Shown: positions 53,679 through 61,081 of the stretch, piece after piece
How the letters are laid out: every line of letters starts with the position of its first letter
How positions within the stretch are numbered: the first letter of the stretch is position 1
NCBI GenBank assembly: GCA_000247545.1
Contig: CP003316.1
Span: 2,079,233 to 2,143,232, forward strand
DNA length: 64,000 nt
Direction: 5' to 3'
Source of the DNA: Pyrobaculum oguniense TE7
GTDB lineage: Archaea; Thermoproteota; Thermoprotei; Thermoproteales; Thermoproteaceae
Translations under genes and position numbers: made by a program
Notes under the pieces: generated by a model
The model's input: the letters and a program-made list of their open reading frames with translations, nothing else
Told to the model about the DNA's origin: nothing
Databases searched by the model: none

Positions 53679-54099
53679 ACTCCAGAGACTCTCTTACTTT
53701 AACGGCGTAGCCCCTCCTGAGGGTTATTTCCCCCTGGCTGTAGACGAGGCGTCCCACCGCAATGACTGTGCCGCGAGTGTCCACGATGGCGACTTCGCTG
53801 TTGGGTCTAGCTTGTCTCACCTCTACTATGTACTTCGCAGGGACATTGCGCCCGAGCTTTACAAACTCCGCCGCCTCGTTGGAGACGACTACTTTTCTGT
53901 TGATGAACTCAGCGCCGTAAAGAGTTGGTAGGAGATGTCCGTCGTTGTTCCTTAAAACAAATGCTAGCTTGTTATCCACGTAGACGTATCTAATTCTGCC
54001 GGTTTTGTTGTATTCGACTCGGATTTCATGCCCGCTCAGCCGTTCTGCCACCTCTTTTCCGTATATGTAGGCAATGAGTTGTAATGCCCTTTGTGACAC
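53647..54099 (-). CDS. PUA domain protein, likely C-terminal part of archaeosine transglycosylase
   Basis: A 150-aa protein. Residues about 20-75 resemble the pre-PUA domain of archaeal tRNA-guanine transglycosylase (EIRVEYNKTGRIRYVYVDNK, LRNNDGHLLPTLYGAEFI), followed by a full PUA domain (VVVSNEAAEFVKLGRNVPAK, VIAVGRLVYSQGEITLRRGYAVKVRE). In euryarchaeal TgtA these sit at the C-terminus, while the catalytic gene here (57036-58523) ends before that point. The GTG at 54099 has TTTAAAAAAG about 26 nt upstream, shared with the MBF1 promoter; the frame from 54138 is not preferred. Function as a separate TgtA subunit is inferred. Confidence 0.75.
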   Translation of the reverse strand: MSQRALQLIAYIYGKEVAERLSGHEIRVEYNKTGRIRYVYVDNKLAFVLRNNDGHLLPTLYGAEFINRKVVVSNEAAEFVKLGRNVPAKYIVEVRQARPNSEVAIVDTRGTVIAVGRLVYSQGEITLRRGYAVKVRESLESTGEMREPPQ

Positions 54100-54115
54100 G
54101 GGGGTAGAAGTTAAC

Positions 54116-54128
54116 TTTTTTAAATTTA
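54116..54128. promoter_or_regulatory. Shared divergent TATA box of PUA gene and mbf1
   Basis: TTTTTTAAATTTA at 54116-54128 is about 26 nt from the mbf1 GTG (54144, plus) and from the PUA gene GTG (54099, minus). It is the only TATA-like element in the 45-bp gap. Confidence 0.5.
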
Positions 54129-54143
54129 GGCATCGCACTAGGT

Positions 54144-54629
54144 GTGTATTGTGAGATATGCGGTCGTGTGATAGAGGGAGATCCGATACCTATAGAAGTG
54201 GATAAGGCGGTTTTGTATGTATGTAGGGGTTGCGCCGCGAGGTATGGTAAGAGGGCTCCGCCCCAGACCGTCCAGAAGAAGCCGCCGCAGTCACAGAAGG
54301 CGAAGCCGCCTTCGCCGAGGCCGCCCCCTGTTGAGGTGGAGTTAGTGGAGAACTACGGCGAGGTGATAAGAATTGCGCGGCAAAATCTCGGCTTGTCCAG
54401 AGAGGCCTTGGCTGCTATGTTGGGGGTGAAGGAGACTGTGTTAAGGAGGGTCGAGGCTGGGCAGTTGCAGCCGGACTACGCGCTTGCGAAAAAGCTGGAG
54501 AAGGCGCTTGGGGTCAAGCTACTGGTCGAGGTAAAGGAGGAGGCTAGCGGCGCCAAGAGCGGTGGGAAAGTGGTGAGGGGGCTGACGCTAGGCGAGGTGG
54601 TGGAGATCAGAGAAGACGGTGAGAAATAA
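54144..54629 (+). CDS. mbf1: Multiprotein bridging factor 1 (aMBF1)
   Basis: A 161-aa transcription cofactor bridging regulators and TBP. An N-terminal zinc ribbon (YCEICGRVIEG, VCRGCAARYG) precedes a Pro/Lys linker and a cro-type helix-turn-helix (IARQNLGLSREALAAMLGVKETVLRRVEAG, read across residues 77-107). The C-terminal segment VRGLTLGEVVEIRE is also typical. The end overlaps hflX by 11 bp. Confidence 0.94.
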   Translation: MYCEICGRVIEGDPIPIEVDKAVLYVCRGCAARYGKRAPPQTVQKKPPQSQKAKPPSPRPPPVEVELVENYGEVIRIARQNLGLSREALAAMLGVKETVLRRVEAGQLQPDYALAKKLEKALGVKLLVEVKEEASGAKSGGKVVRGLTLGEVVEIREDGEK

Positions 54630-55764
54630 GGCGCTCCTAGCCTATTCGGGCCCAAAGACCCCCAATCTTGTTTACAAACTGGAGGAATTCGCTTCGCTGG
54701 TTGAGGTTGCTGGGTTCGAAGTTTCGGAGCTGGTGACCCAGTACGGGAGGGCGGACTCGCGGTTCTATCTAGGAGCTGGCAAGGCGAGGGAGGTCGCCTC
54801 TAAGGATTTCGATATATTCATAGCGTACCACAGCTTAACACCCCTTCAGGTTTTCAATTTGGAACGGCTCTTCAAGAGGAGGGTGGTGGACAGGGTTTTT
54901 GTAATTCTGGTAATTTTTGAGAGGAGGGCAGGTAGTATAGAGTCTAAGTTGCAGATCGAGCTCGCTAGGCTTAGGTACGAACTGCCTAAGGTAAAGGAGT
55001 ATTTGAGGAGGGCCAAGATGGGGGAGCAATTAGGCTTTCTGGGCGCCGGCGAGTATGTAATAGACTCGTACTATCGCCACATGGTGAGGCGCATTTCGTC
55101 AATTAAAAAGAGGCTCGAGGAGGCGAAGAAGGGGAGGATTATGCATATAAAAAAGAGGAAAGAGGCCGGAGTCCCCGAGGTTGTGTTAACCGGCTATACA
55201 AGCGCCGGCAAAACTACGCTGTTTAACAGACTTGTGAGCGAGAATAAGATCGTTGATGGGAGGCCCTTCGCGACGTTGGAGACCTACAGCAGGGCGCTGG
55301 ATATATGGGGTAAGAGAGTTGTGTTGACAGATACAATAGGCTTTATCGACGATCTGCCTCCAGTCCTTATAGAATCGTTCCACTCCACGCTACAAGAGAT
55401 CATAGATGCCGATAGGATCTTGTTGGTAATAGACGGCTCAGAGCCTTACGAGGAGGTGGCGCGGAAAATCAGCACCTCAGTGAGAACATTGGGAGAAGTA
55501 GGCGTAGATCGCAGTAAAATTATCCCAATTGTTAACAAGGTGGACAAAATAAGGCTAGAGGAGCTGAGGAACCTGAGGAAGGTGTTGGAAAAGTATTTCA
55601 CGTGGTTTGTCCCGGTGTCCGCTCTCACAGGCTTTGGCATAGAGGCGCTTAAGGCCGTCTTGTTTTTCCAAGTGCCTGGCTACACAATTGTTAGGGCAAG
55701 CGGCGATGGAAATCCGGTGGGGCTCCGTGTGGGCGACGTAGTTTTTGTGCCGGTAAAAGAGTAA
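54619..55764 (+). CDS. hflX: HflX-type GTPase
   Basis: A 381-aa GTPase that binds ribosomes, possibly in ribosome rescue or heat stress. The HflX N-terminal domain has GAGKAREVA, YHSLTPLQVFNLERLF and a coiled-coil with RRISSIKKRLEEAKK. The G domain has G1 GYTSAGKTTLFN, G3 DTIGFIDDLP and G4 NKVD. A C-terminal small domain ends with VGDVVFVPVKE. The start GTG overlaps mbf1, so the two are co-translated. Confidence 0.94.
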   Translation: MRNKALLAYSGPKTPNLVYKLEEFASLVEVAGFEVSELVTQYGRADSRFYLGAGKAREVASKDFDIFIAYHSLTPLQVFNLERLFKRRVVDRVFVILVIFERRAGSIESKLQIELARLRYELPKVKEYLRRAKMGEQLGFLGAGEYVIDSYYRHMVRRISSIKKRLEEAKKGRIMHIKKRKEAGVPEVVLTGYTSAGKTTLFNRLVSENKIVDGRPFATLETYSRALDIWGKRVVLTDTIGFIDDLPPVLIESFHSTLQEIIDADRILLVIDGSEPYEEVARKISTSVRTLGEVGVDRSKIIPIVNKVDKIRLEELRNLRKVLEKYFTWFVPVSALTGFGIEALKAVLFFQVPGYTIVRASGDGNPVGLRVGDVVFVPVKE

Positions 55765-55821
55765 CCGCGGCACCTCTTAAGGTGGAGGCAATGCTTATAT
55801 AGACGTAGCCGGGCCTGTACG

Positions 55822-56334
55822 GTGAAAGATGCGTATCTCTATGTTGTTGAGAAGAGCGTTGCGTGGGAATTTGACAGCCCCGAGTACGGCCGGCTGGCGA
55901 GGAAAATAGTGGAGTTGTTGTACGAAAGGAAAGAGGACCTCACAGATGACAGAATTGCAATTCTACTAAATATATCCACGGCTGAGACGCGTAGGATTCT
56001 CCAGTATCTCATGAAACTTAACTTAATTGGAGTTCGGAAGAAGACGACTGAGGACTATAGAATTGAATACGCCTGGTATGTTGACGATGAGATTATAAGA
56101 CAGGCAATCAGTAGCCGAGCTAGGGTGGTGCGTGAAAAGTTGTCGATGCTTATAAGATCGCTTACAGAAGGCGCGTATTATATCTGCCCAAGCTGTTTTA
56201 TTAGATACTCGCTTGACGAGGCGGTTAACTGGGGAGGCACGTGTCCGATATGTGGAACTCAGCTAGAGTATGTGGAGAATGTAGAAGAAATAAATAAATT
56301 AACTAAAATATTTGAAAAACTTGAAAAACTATGA
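55822..56334 (+). CDS. tfe: Transcription factor E, alpha subunit
   Basis: A 170-aa archaeal TFE that stabilises the open promoter complex with RNA polymerase. The winged helix spans residues 25-80 (VELLYERKEDLTDDRIAILL, RILQYLMKLNLIGVRKK), followed by a helix and a zinc ribbon (YICPSCFIRYS, GTCPICGTQLEY). The GTG at 55822 has TTATATAG about 27 nt upstream. The stop overlaps the ATG of the PAC2 gene. Confidence 0.95.
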   Translation: MKDAYLYVVEKSVAWEFDSPEYGRLARKIVELLYERKEDLTDDRIAILLNISTAETRRILQYLMKLNLIGVRKKTTEDYRIEYAWYVDDEIIRQAISSRARVVREKLSMLIRSLTEGAYYICPSCFIRYSLDEAVNWGGTCPICGTQLEYVENVEEINKLTKIFEKLEKL

Positions 56335-57047
56335 AAATTGATATTAAAATTTTCAAACCAGTTGAAAATTACGAAATTTTCATAACTGGTTTTGCGGGTA
56401 TAGGCATAGTTGGCCACCTCGCCACTAAGTACATTGCGCGGAATTGCGAAGTCGTTGGCGTCGTGCGGTATAGGGGGGAGCCGCCAATTGTGTCAATAGA
56501 GGGCGACCGGCTCTTATTGCAAAACGAGATATTTTCCTGTGGCCGCGTTGTAGGTATTGTTAACAATTACGGCATTCACGAAGCCGCCGTCTATGATTAC
56601 GCCAGGGCAGTAGCGTCCTGGGTAGCGGCAAATGAGTTTAAGACAGCGGTGCTTTTCGGCGGCCTCGACGGGAGGTTAAAAAGGGATGACGAGCAACTAC
56701 GCATAGTCTACACCTCTGCGTACAAAAGAGCAGGACTGCCAACTGGTGATGCGAAAGTCCTTGAGCAGGGGTTGCAGATAGTGGGGCCATTGGCATACCT
56801 TATATCGTTTTTTGAAGAGCTCGACTTTCCGGCAATTGTGATATTGCCGTACGCAGATGTGACTAGGCCAGCCGATCCCTATGCAGCAAGCGTTGCCGTG
56901 GACTTCTTCTCGAAGCTCTATAACTTCCATGTAGACACAAGCGGGTTGAGACAGTTAGCTGAGGAGCTGGAGAGAGAGATTGAAGAGGCGCGGAGGCGGC
57001 TGGAGGAGCAAGCACGGCGCGAGGAGACCTCTAAGCTATATATATAG
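56331..57047 (+). CDS. PAC2-family proteasome assembly chaperone-like protein
   Basis: A 238-aa protein of the PAC2 fold. FITGFAGIGIVGHLATKYI and PPIVSIEGDRLLLQNEIF near the N-terminus, ILPYADVTRPADPYAASVAVDF and a C-terminal Glu/Arg helix (REIEEARRRLEEQARRE) match archaeal PbaB-type homologues that assist or activate the 20S proteasome. It is coupled to tfe by ATGA. The proteasome beta gene in this window is 13 kb away. The end overlaps tgtA by 12 bp. Confidence 0.85.
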   Translation: MKIDIKIFKPVENYEIFITGFAGIGIVGHLATKYIARNCEVVGVVRYRGEPPIVSIEGDRLLLQNEIFSCGRVVGIVNNYGIHEAAVYDYARAVASWVAANEFKTAVLFGGLDGRLKRDDEQLRIVYTSAYKRAGLPTGDAKVLEQGLQIVGPLAYLISFFEELDFPAIVILPYADVTRPADPYAASVAVDFFSKLYNFHVDTSGLRQLAEELEREIEEARRRLEEQARREETSKLYI

Positions 57048-58523
57048 AGAAACCTCCTCTAGAGACTGGAGTTTTACAACCTTTTTACCTAGTATAGGCA
57101 GGTCTATGTTGTAGGCTAGGATGAGGTCGTACTGGCTTAGCCACTCGTATGCATGTGCGCGCGCCGCCTCATCCTCGCCTTCGGCTTCGTTTTGCGACAA
57201 GGGGTACACCTCGGCAACTTCTTCAGATACGATGCCAAACACGGGGTCATAGAACAGCACGTGGGCTCTATCACCTGCCACTTTTTTCACGTAGAGGTAC
57301 TCCCAGCTTCTGTTATAGGGCTTTTCCGCGATATTTAGTACAATTGCGATTTTTGAAGTTGGGTGTGTATTGGCAAGTCTCATCCGATGTCTAAAAGGCT
57401 CAGGCCTAGAAGAAGCCGTGTCTGAAAAGAGTATTAGCCCGTGCGGCTGGGGATGGGTTTCTGGGTCATACTCCTCAATTAGACGCTTGTATCTTCCTAG
57501 ACTTTTAAGAAATCTGTAAAGGGTTGGGTGGGCTCTTGCCTTTATTTCAAGATACTCCCAAAGCGTCCCCTCATGTATTCTCTGTCTTATTTCAAGAATC
57601 TCTTCTCTTAACACGGCTAGATTGTGCTCCGCTATTAACAACGTCCGCTCCTCTTGTGTCATTTCCCTAAGCTCCTTTACAGTTTTGTAGCAAAGTTTCG
57701 TGCTACATGGGAGGTGCTCAGTCCTCACGTCGTCAAGTCTGAGCGTCCTATCCCGGAGCATAATCCTGTTGTCTCTTGCATATAATATATAGGAGGCGCT
57801 GTCGAATAAATCGACGCCTAAGGCTACGGCAAAGGGAAGAATTAATGGGTGCCCCGCGCCGAATAGGTGCAACGGGGCCTCCCTCGTAATATTAGCTTTC
57901 ACATGTAGAACCGCCTCGAGAAGGACGTCGAATCTATACTCCTCCAGTAGGGTAGTGGGGCTACCTATTGCTAAAATTGGGAAGCCGAGTCTTGAGATCT
58001 CCCGTGCTGACCTGGCAAGTAGGTCAAAATAAACGCCGCCCTGTATAGGACCTACGACCAACATGCTGAGCCTGTCAAGAAGGGTAGTGGCGGCTCTTTT
58101 AGCTCTTCTAATCGTCTCCTCTACCTTCAGCAACGCGCTGTCATATGGCTCTTCGTAGTCGAAAGGTAGGTCAAGTATGACGCCTATATCGGTCCCTATC
58201 TTGTCCTGGTAGACTAAAATTTCGTCAGGATCCACGTCTATGGTTCCATAGCGCAGTATCTGATACGCACCGCTATCTGTCATAATTATGCCGTCCCAAC
58301 CCAAGAGCTTTTTCACATCTACAACTCTCCCGCCGGTAAGTCTATACACAAAGAAAGAGTTAGTAATAACCTGTCCGAAATACTGTTTAATAATACTAAG
58401 AGGAATCTCCTGCTTTCTTGGGTCAACTACTGGAAATAGAGTCGGCGTCTCTATTACGCCACTTTTTGTATAAAGCTTGCCGACGCGCCCGGCTAAGTCT
58501 TTTGCTGTAATTTCAAAGGCCAC
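57036..58523 (-). CDS. tgtA: Archaeosine tRNA-guanine transglycosylase, catalytic part
   Basis: A 495-aa enzyme that replaces guanine-15 in tRNA with preQ0 on the way to archaeosine. Catalytic segments are TLFPVVDPRKQ, ITNSFF, IIMTDSGAYQI (with the nucleophile Asp), IGPIQGGVY-like VVGPIQGGVYFD and HLFGAGHPLILPF, with zinc Cys and His in HLPCSTKLCYK. The protein stops after the region corresponding to domain C1: no pre-PUA or PUA module follows. Homologues are about 580-640 residues. A separate PUA gene lies at 53647-54099. GTG 58523 has CTTTTTATAG about 25 nt upstream. Confidence 0.9.
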   Translation of the reverse strand: MAFEITAKDLAGRVGKLYTKSGVIETPTLFPVVDPRKQEIPLSIIKQYFGQVITNSFFVYRLTGGRVVDVKKLLGWDGIIMTDSGAYQILRYGTIDVDPDEILVYQDKIGTDIGVILDLPFDYEEPYDSALLKVEETIRRAKRAATTLLDRLSMLVVGPIQGGVYFDLLARSAREISRLGFPILAIGSPTTLLEEYRFDVLLEAVLHVKANITREAPLHLFGAGHPLILPFAVALGVDLFDSASYILYARDNRIMLRDRTLRLDDVRTEHLPCSTKLCYKTVKELREMTQEERTLLIAEHNLAVLREEILEIRQRIHEGTLWEYLEIKARAHPTLYRFLKSLGRYKRLIEEYDPETHPQPHGLILFSDTASSRPEPFRHRMRLANTHPTSKIAIVLNIAEKPYNRSWEYLYVKKVAGDRAHVLFYDPVFGIVSEEVAEVYPLSQNEAEGEDEAARAHAYEWLSQYDLILAYNIDLPILGKKVVKLQSLEEVSLYI

Positions 58524-58549
58524 GTTGCAGAAGAGTGCTATAAAAAGAT

Positions 58550-59062
58550 CTACTCCTCTAAATCAACAACTTCGTATTCTGAAACCACCTTAGTTTTAGT
58601 TGCAGAAACTTGGGGCCCTATTATTGCCATGTACTGTTCCACAGCCTTAAACCAAGGAGGCTCCTCCACGGCGTATCCCTTAACTGCCGCGTTGTTTACT
58701 AATGTAACTAACTCGACTATTTTCGGGTGTATCATCCTCGTAGATCCCGCCGGTATTATGTCAACAATATTTTCAGGTATAGACCTCACCGCTTCTTCCA
58801 AACTCTTTAACCTCCTCCCAGCTCTGTAAGTCCTAATTCTCCTCTCAACAACTCGCTTCCCGGCCCTGCCTATTCGCACCGCCGAGGTTAACAAGCCCAA
58901 CAGACCTAGGGACATCGTAGGCATATTGGTAACGTATGCTATTATAAATGCCGAAGTCGCAACAAGAGCTGTGAATATACCCAACGCTTTTATATCTTTA
59001 ATGAGAATACCCCCCAAAGCCGAGAAAACTCCTATTATAACTGCAATCAAAGCGTCGATCAT
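58550..59062 (-). CDS. Hypothetical membrane protein of pilus-like operon
   Basis: A 170-aa protein. Three hydrophobic segments lie within residues 1-62 (IDALIAVIIGVFSALGGILI, ALVATSAFIIAYV, LGLLGLLTSAV); a soluble helical C-terminal half contains basic RRIRTYRAGRRLKSLEEAV. I do not recognise the family. It overlaps the upstream 71-aa gene as ATGA and belongs to the region containing the secretion ATPase. A role as an accessory membrane component is inferred from position only. Confidence 0.6.
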   Translation of the reverse strand: MIDALIAVIIGVFSALGGILIKDIKALGIFTALVATSAFIIAYVTNMPTMSLGLLGLLTSAVRIGRAGKRVVERRIRTYRAGRRLKSLEEAVRSIPENIVDIIPAGSTRMIHPKIVELVTLVNNAAVKGYAVEEPPWFKAVEQYMAIIGPQVSATKTKVVSEYEVVDLEE

Positions 59063-59274
59063 ACCAGCGGCACTAACTCGCAGTCATTTAATGCAATTAG
59101 TTGGTACTCGCCCGGCGGCAATCTTTTTATCTGTAAAATACACTCTTTTAGAATATTTATTTTTCGTTTTATAAAGTTATCAAGCTTCTTGTTATAGTTA
59201 ATTAGCGAATTCAACAACTCCATCTCCTGCTCAACTGCCCGAAGCAACTCCTCAGGCCGGCCGTAATATAACAT
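59059..59274 (-). CDS. Small hypothetical helical protein
   Basis: A 71-aa protein with a Lys/Glu/Leu-rich helix (PEELLRAVEQEMELLNSLIN and following) and one Cys near residues 45 and 65. The ATG at 59274 has TTTTTAAAAC about 28 nt upstream, so it starts its own transcript. It is coupled to the downstream membrane gene. Function is unknown. Confidence 0.55.
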   Translation of the reverse strand: MLYYGRPEELLRAVEQEMELLNSLINYNKKLDNFIKRKINILKECILQIKRLPPGEYQLIALNDCELVPLV

Positions 59275-59444
59275 GTTAGGCTCCCTTTCTTAGTTTTAAA
59301 AAGATGATAGGCAGATACATTATTTTATTTGCGAAAGGCAGAGAAGGTCAAATGTAGAGCTGTGCAACCGCACGTGGCAATCCATACGCGTCTGAACAGC
59401 ATGTTTATAGGGAGGGTGCGGCGGCAATTGTGCCATATTTGTGA

Positions 59445-60929
59445 CTAGACTTTCTTTAACAGCGCGTGCTTCTCTCTGTAGTACTCCCTTACAGCTTCTG
59501 CCACTTTCTCGGCATCGATCACACCTCTCTCTACCAATGCTGTTAGGAATTTTGCTCTTTCAAGTATCTCCTCGTAGCCCCCTATTTTTTGCAACCAATA
59601 CGATCTTCTGAGATCTATTTCCACAGTATCTGTCCGCGGGTCGTACCAGCCCACGTTTATCAGCCCGAATTCTTCATCTTTGATTTTTACTTTTCCAGGC
59701 GCGGCGTAGGGGTACGCCCTCAGCCACACAACCTCTGTAATAGAAGTGACACGTCTGCCGAAGTCGAACCTTCTAATAGTTGCGAGTACGTGGAAAGCCG
59801 AGAGGTGTTCGGAGGACACGCCTATAGCCTCTCCTGTCAGCCTCATAAACACCTCCATGATGTCCTCGGCGTGGAAGGTGGTAGCACCGCCGTGGCCTGT
59901 GAGGACGCCTTGTATAAGCTCGTGGATCTCTCTGCCGCGGCTCTCGCCGATTACTATTATGTCAGGTCTAGCCCTCAGGAGATACTTCACGAGGTCAATT
60001 AGGTATATCGCCGACTCTGAGCCGGGGAGGTTTTTCATGTAGTCGTACATTGGCGATGTGAAGAGCATGACAACGTTCTGGAAGCTCGGCGGCACTCTAA
60101 TTTCCGGCGTCTCCTCTGCGATTGCCAGGCGTTTATGTGGCAGTAGTACCATCAACGCGTTAAGCAAGGTGGTTTTACCTGTGCCTGTGCCCCCGATAAC
60201 CATCACCGATTTGTGGTGCTCGAACATGTACCAGAGGTACGCCATGGCGAGAGGCGATATGGTTTTTCTCTTTATCAGCTCAGTAGGCGAGATGGGGAAC
60301 GGCGGTTGCACACGTACAGACACATACGGCGGGTTTCTTGCCACGCGGCCAGACATGGCGGTGGCGAAGCGGAGCAACGCGCCGTTCCTCAGCCTAATGT
60401 ACGTGTCTTGGATGGGGTACTGTTCGTTGAGCGGCCTCCCAGTCTCTGCGTACACCCTGCCCACGATTTTAATAAGCGTCTCCTTGTTAGTCGGGATTAC
60501 GTTAGTCTTTATGTTGTAGCCGTAGTCCCTGTGGTCGACAAAGATGGGATTTTCCGTGCCGTTGATGTTGATGTTCTCGAGCCTTATGTCGTACAGTATG
60601 GGCGTGAGATATGAATAGTCGGCTGCTTCTAGCTGGACGTAGTACCGCACAGCCGCGCGTAGCTGTTTAGGCACTCCTATATCAGTCATGGCCATTTCGA
60701 TAAGCTTTCCCAACTCCTCCCTTGTTATGTTAGGACGTATGATCTGGTTGGCTGTCAGGTATTCGACGACCTTGTAGGCATACTCACCGACCTTCTCGCT
60801 GTATGGAAAGGCATAAGCCACATTGTAGCAGTACCCATCCTCCGACTGGTATATCTGTACCCTTGCGCCCTCGGATTGATACTCCTCAACCACAACTCCC
60901 TGGCAAGGCTCTAGCCGGAAGTCAAGCAT
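59445..60929 (-). CDS. Type IV pilus/secretion ATPase (TadA/GspE-like)
   Basis: A 494-aa assembly ATPase. The C-terminal RecA-like domain has Walker A GGTGTGKTTLLN, the Asp box (RPDIIVIGESRGREIHELI) and the His box (GHGGATTFHAEDIMEVFMRL). The N-terminal domain (residues 1-230) contains the archaeal-type alpha/beta start. It is the engine of a type IV filament or related secretion system. The platform protein lies upstream in the same direction, with a 37-aa zinc protein between them. No pilin gene is recognised nearby. Confidence 0.9.
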   Translation of the reverse strand: MLDFRLEPCQGVVVEEYQSEGARVQIYQSEDGYCYNVAYAFPYSEKVGEYAYKVVEYLTANQIIRPNITREELGKLIEMAMTDIGVPKQLRAAVRYYVQLEAADYSYLTPILYDIRLENININGTENPIFVDHRDYGYNIKTNVIPTNKETLIKIVGRVYAETGRPLNEQYPIQDTYIRLRNGALLRFATAMSGRVARNPPYVSVRVQPPFPISPTELIKRKTISPLAMAYLWYMFEHHKSVMVIGGTGTGKTTLLNALMVLLPHKRLAIAEETPEIRVPPSFQNVVMLFTSPMYDYMKNLPGSESAIYLIDLVKYLLRARPDIIVIGESRGREIHELIQGVLTGHGGATTFHAEDIMEVFMRLTGEAIGVSSEHLSAFHVLATIRRFDFGRRVTSITEVVWLRAYPYAAPGKVKIKDEEFGLINVGWYDPRTDTVEIDLRRSYWLQKIGGYEEILERAKFLTALVERGVIDAEKVAEAVREYYREKHALLKKV

Positions 60930-60967
60930 ATCGCCCAGCTAATGAAATCTGGGCTAAATGTTTTACG

Positions 60968-61081
60968 TTAAGGGATGTCACAGCCATCGCACCGCATTAC
61001 GTGACCGCTGTACAGACCGCACCCCATGCATGGGCTCCGCCACATCATCATCTCTAGTCTGCGCATTTCGGCGTAGCTCAC
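60968..61081 (-). CDS. 37-aa zinc-finger microprotein in the pilus-like operon
   Basis: A 37-residue frame, GTG 61081 to TAA 60968. The C-terminal half reads PCMGCGLYSGHVMRCDGC, two CxxC pairs separated by nine residues, a compact zinc ribbon; the N-terminal half has a Met-rich helix. The GTG overlaps the stop of the platform gene (GTGA), so translation is coupled. The next gene, the ATPase, starts 38 bp further. It is too short for length-filtered gene calls. A zinc-binding adapter of the filament system is inferred. Confidence 0.65.
   Translation of the reverse strand: MSYAEMRRLEMMMWRSPCMGCGLYSGHVMRCDGCDIP

Noticed and set aside
59320-59385. 21-codon minus ORF after CTATAAAC upstream of the 71-aa gene
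   Set aside because: TATA spacing is right, but the peptide shows no motif and the next gene has its own promoter; too weak to list as a gene.
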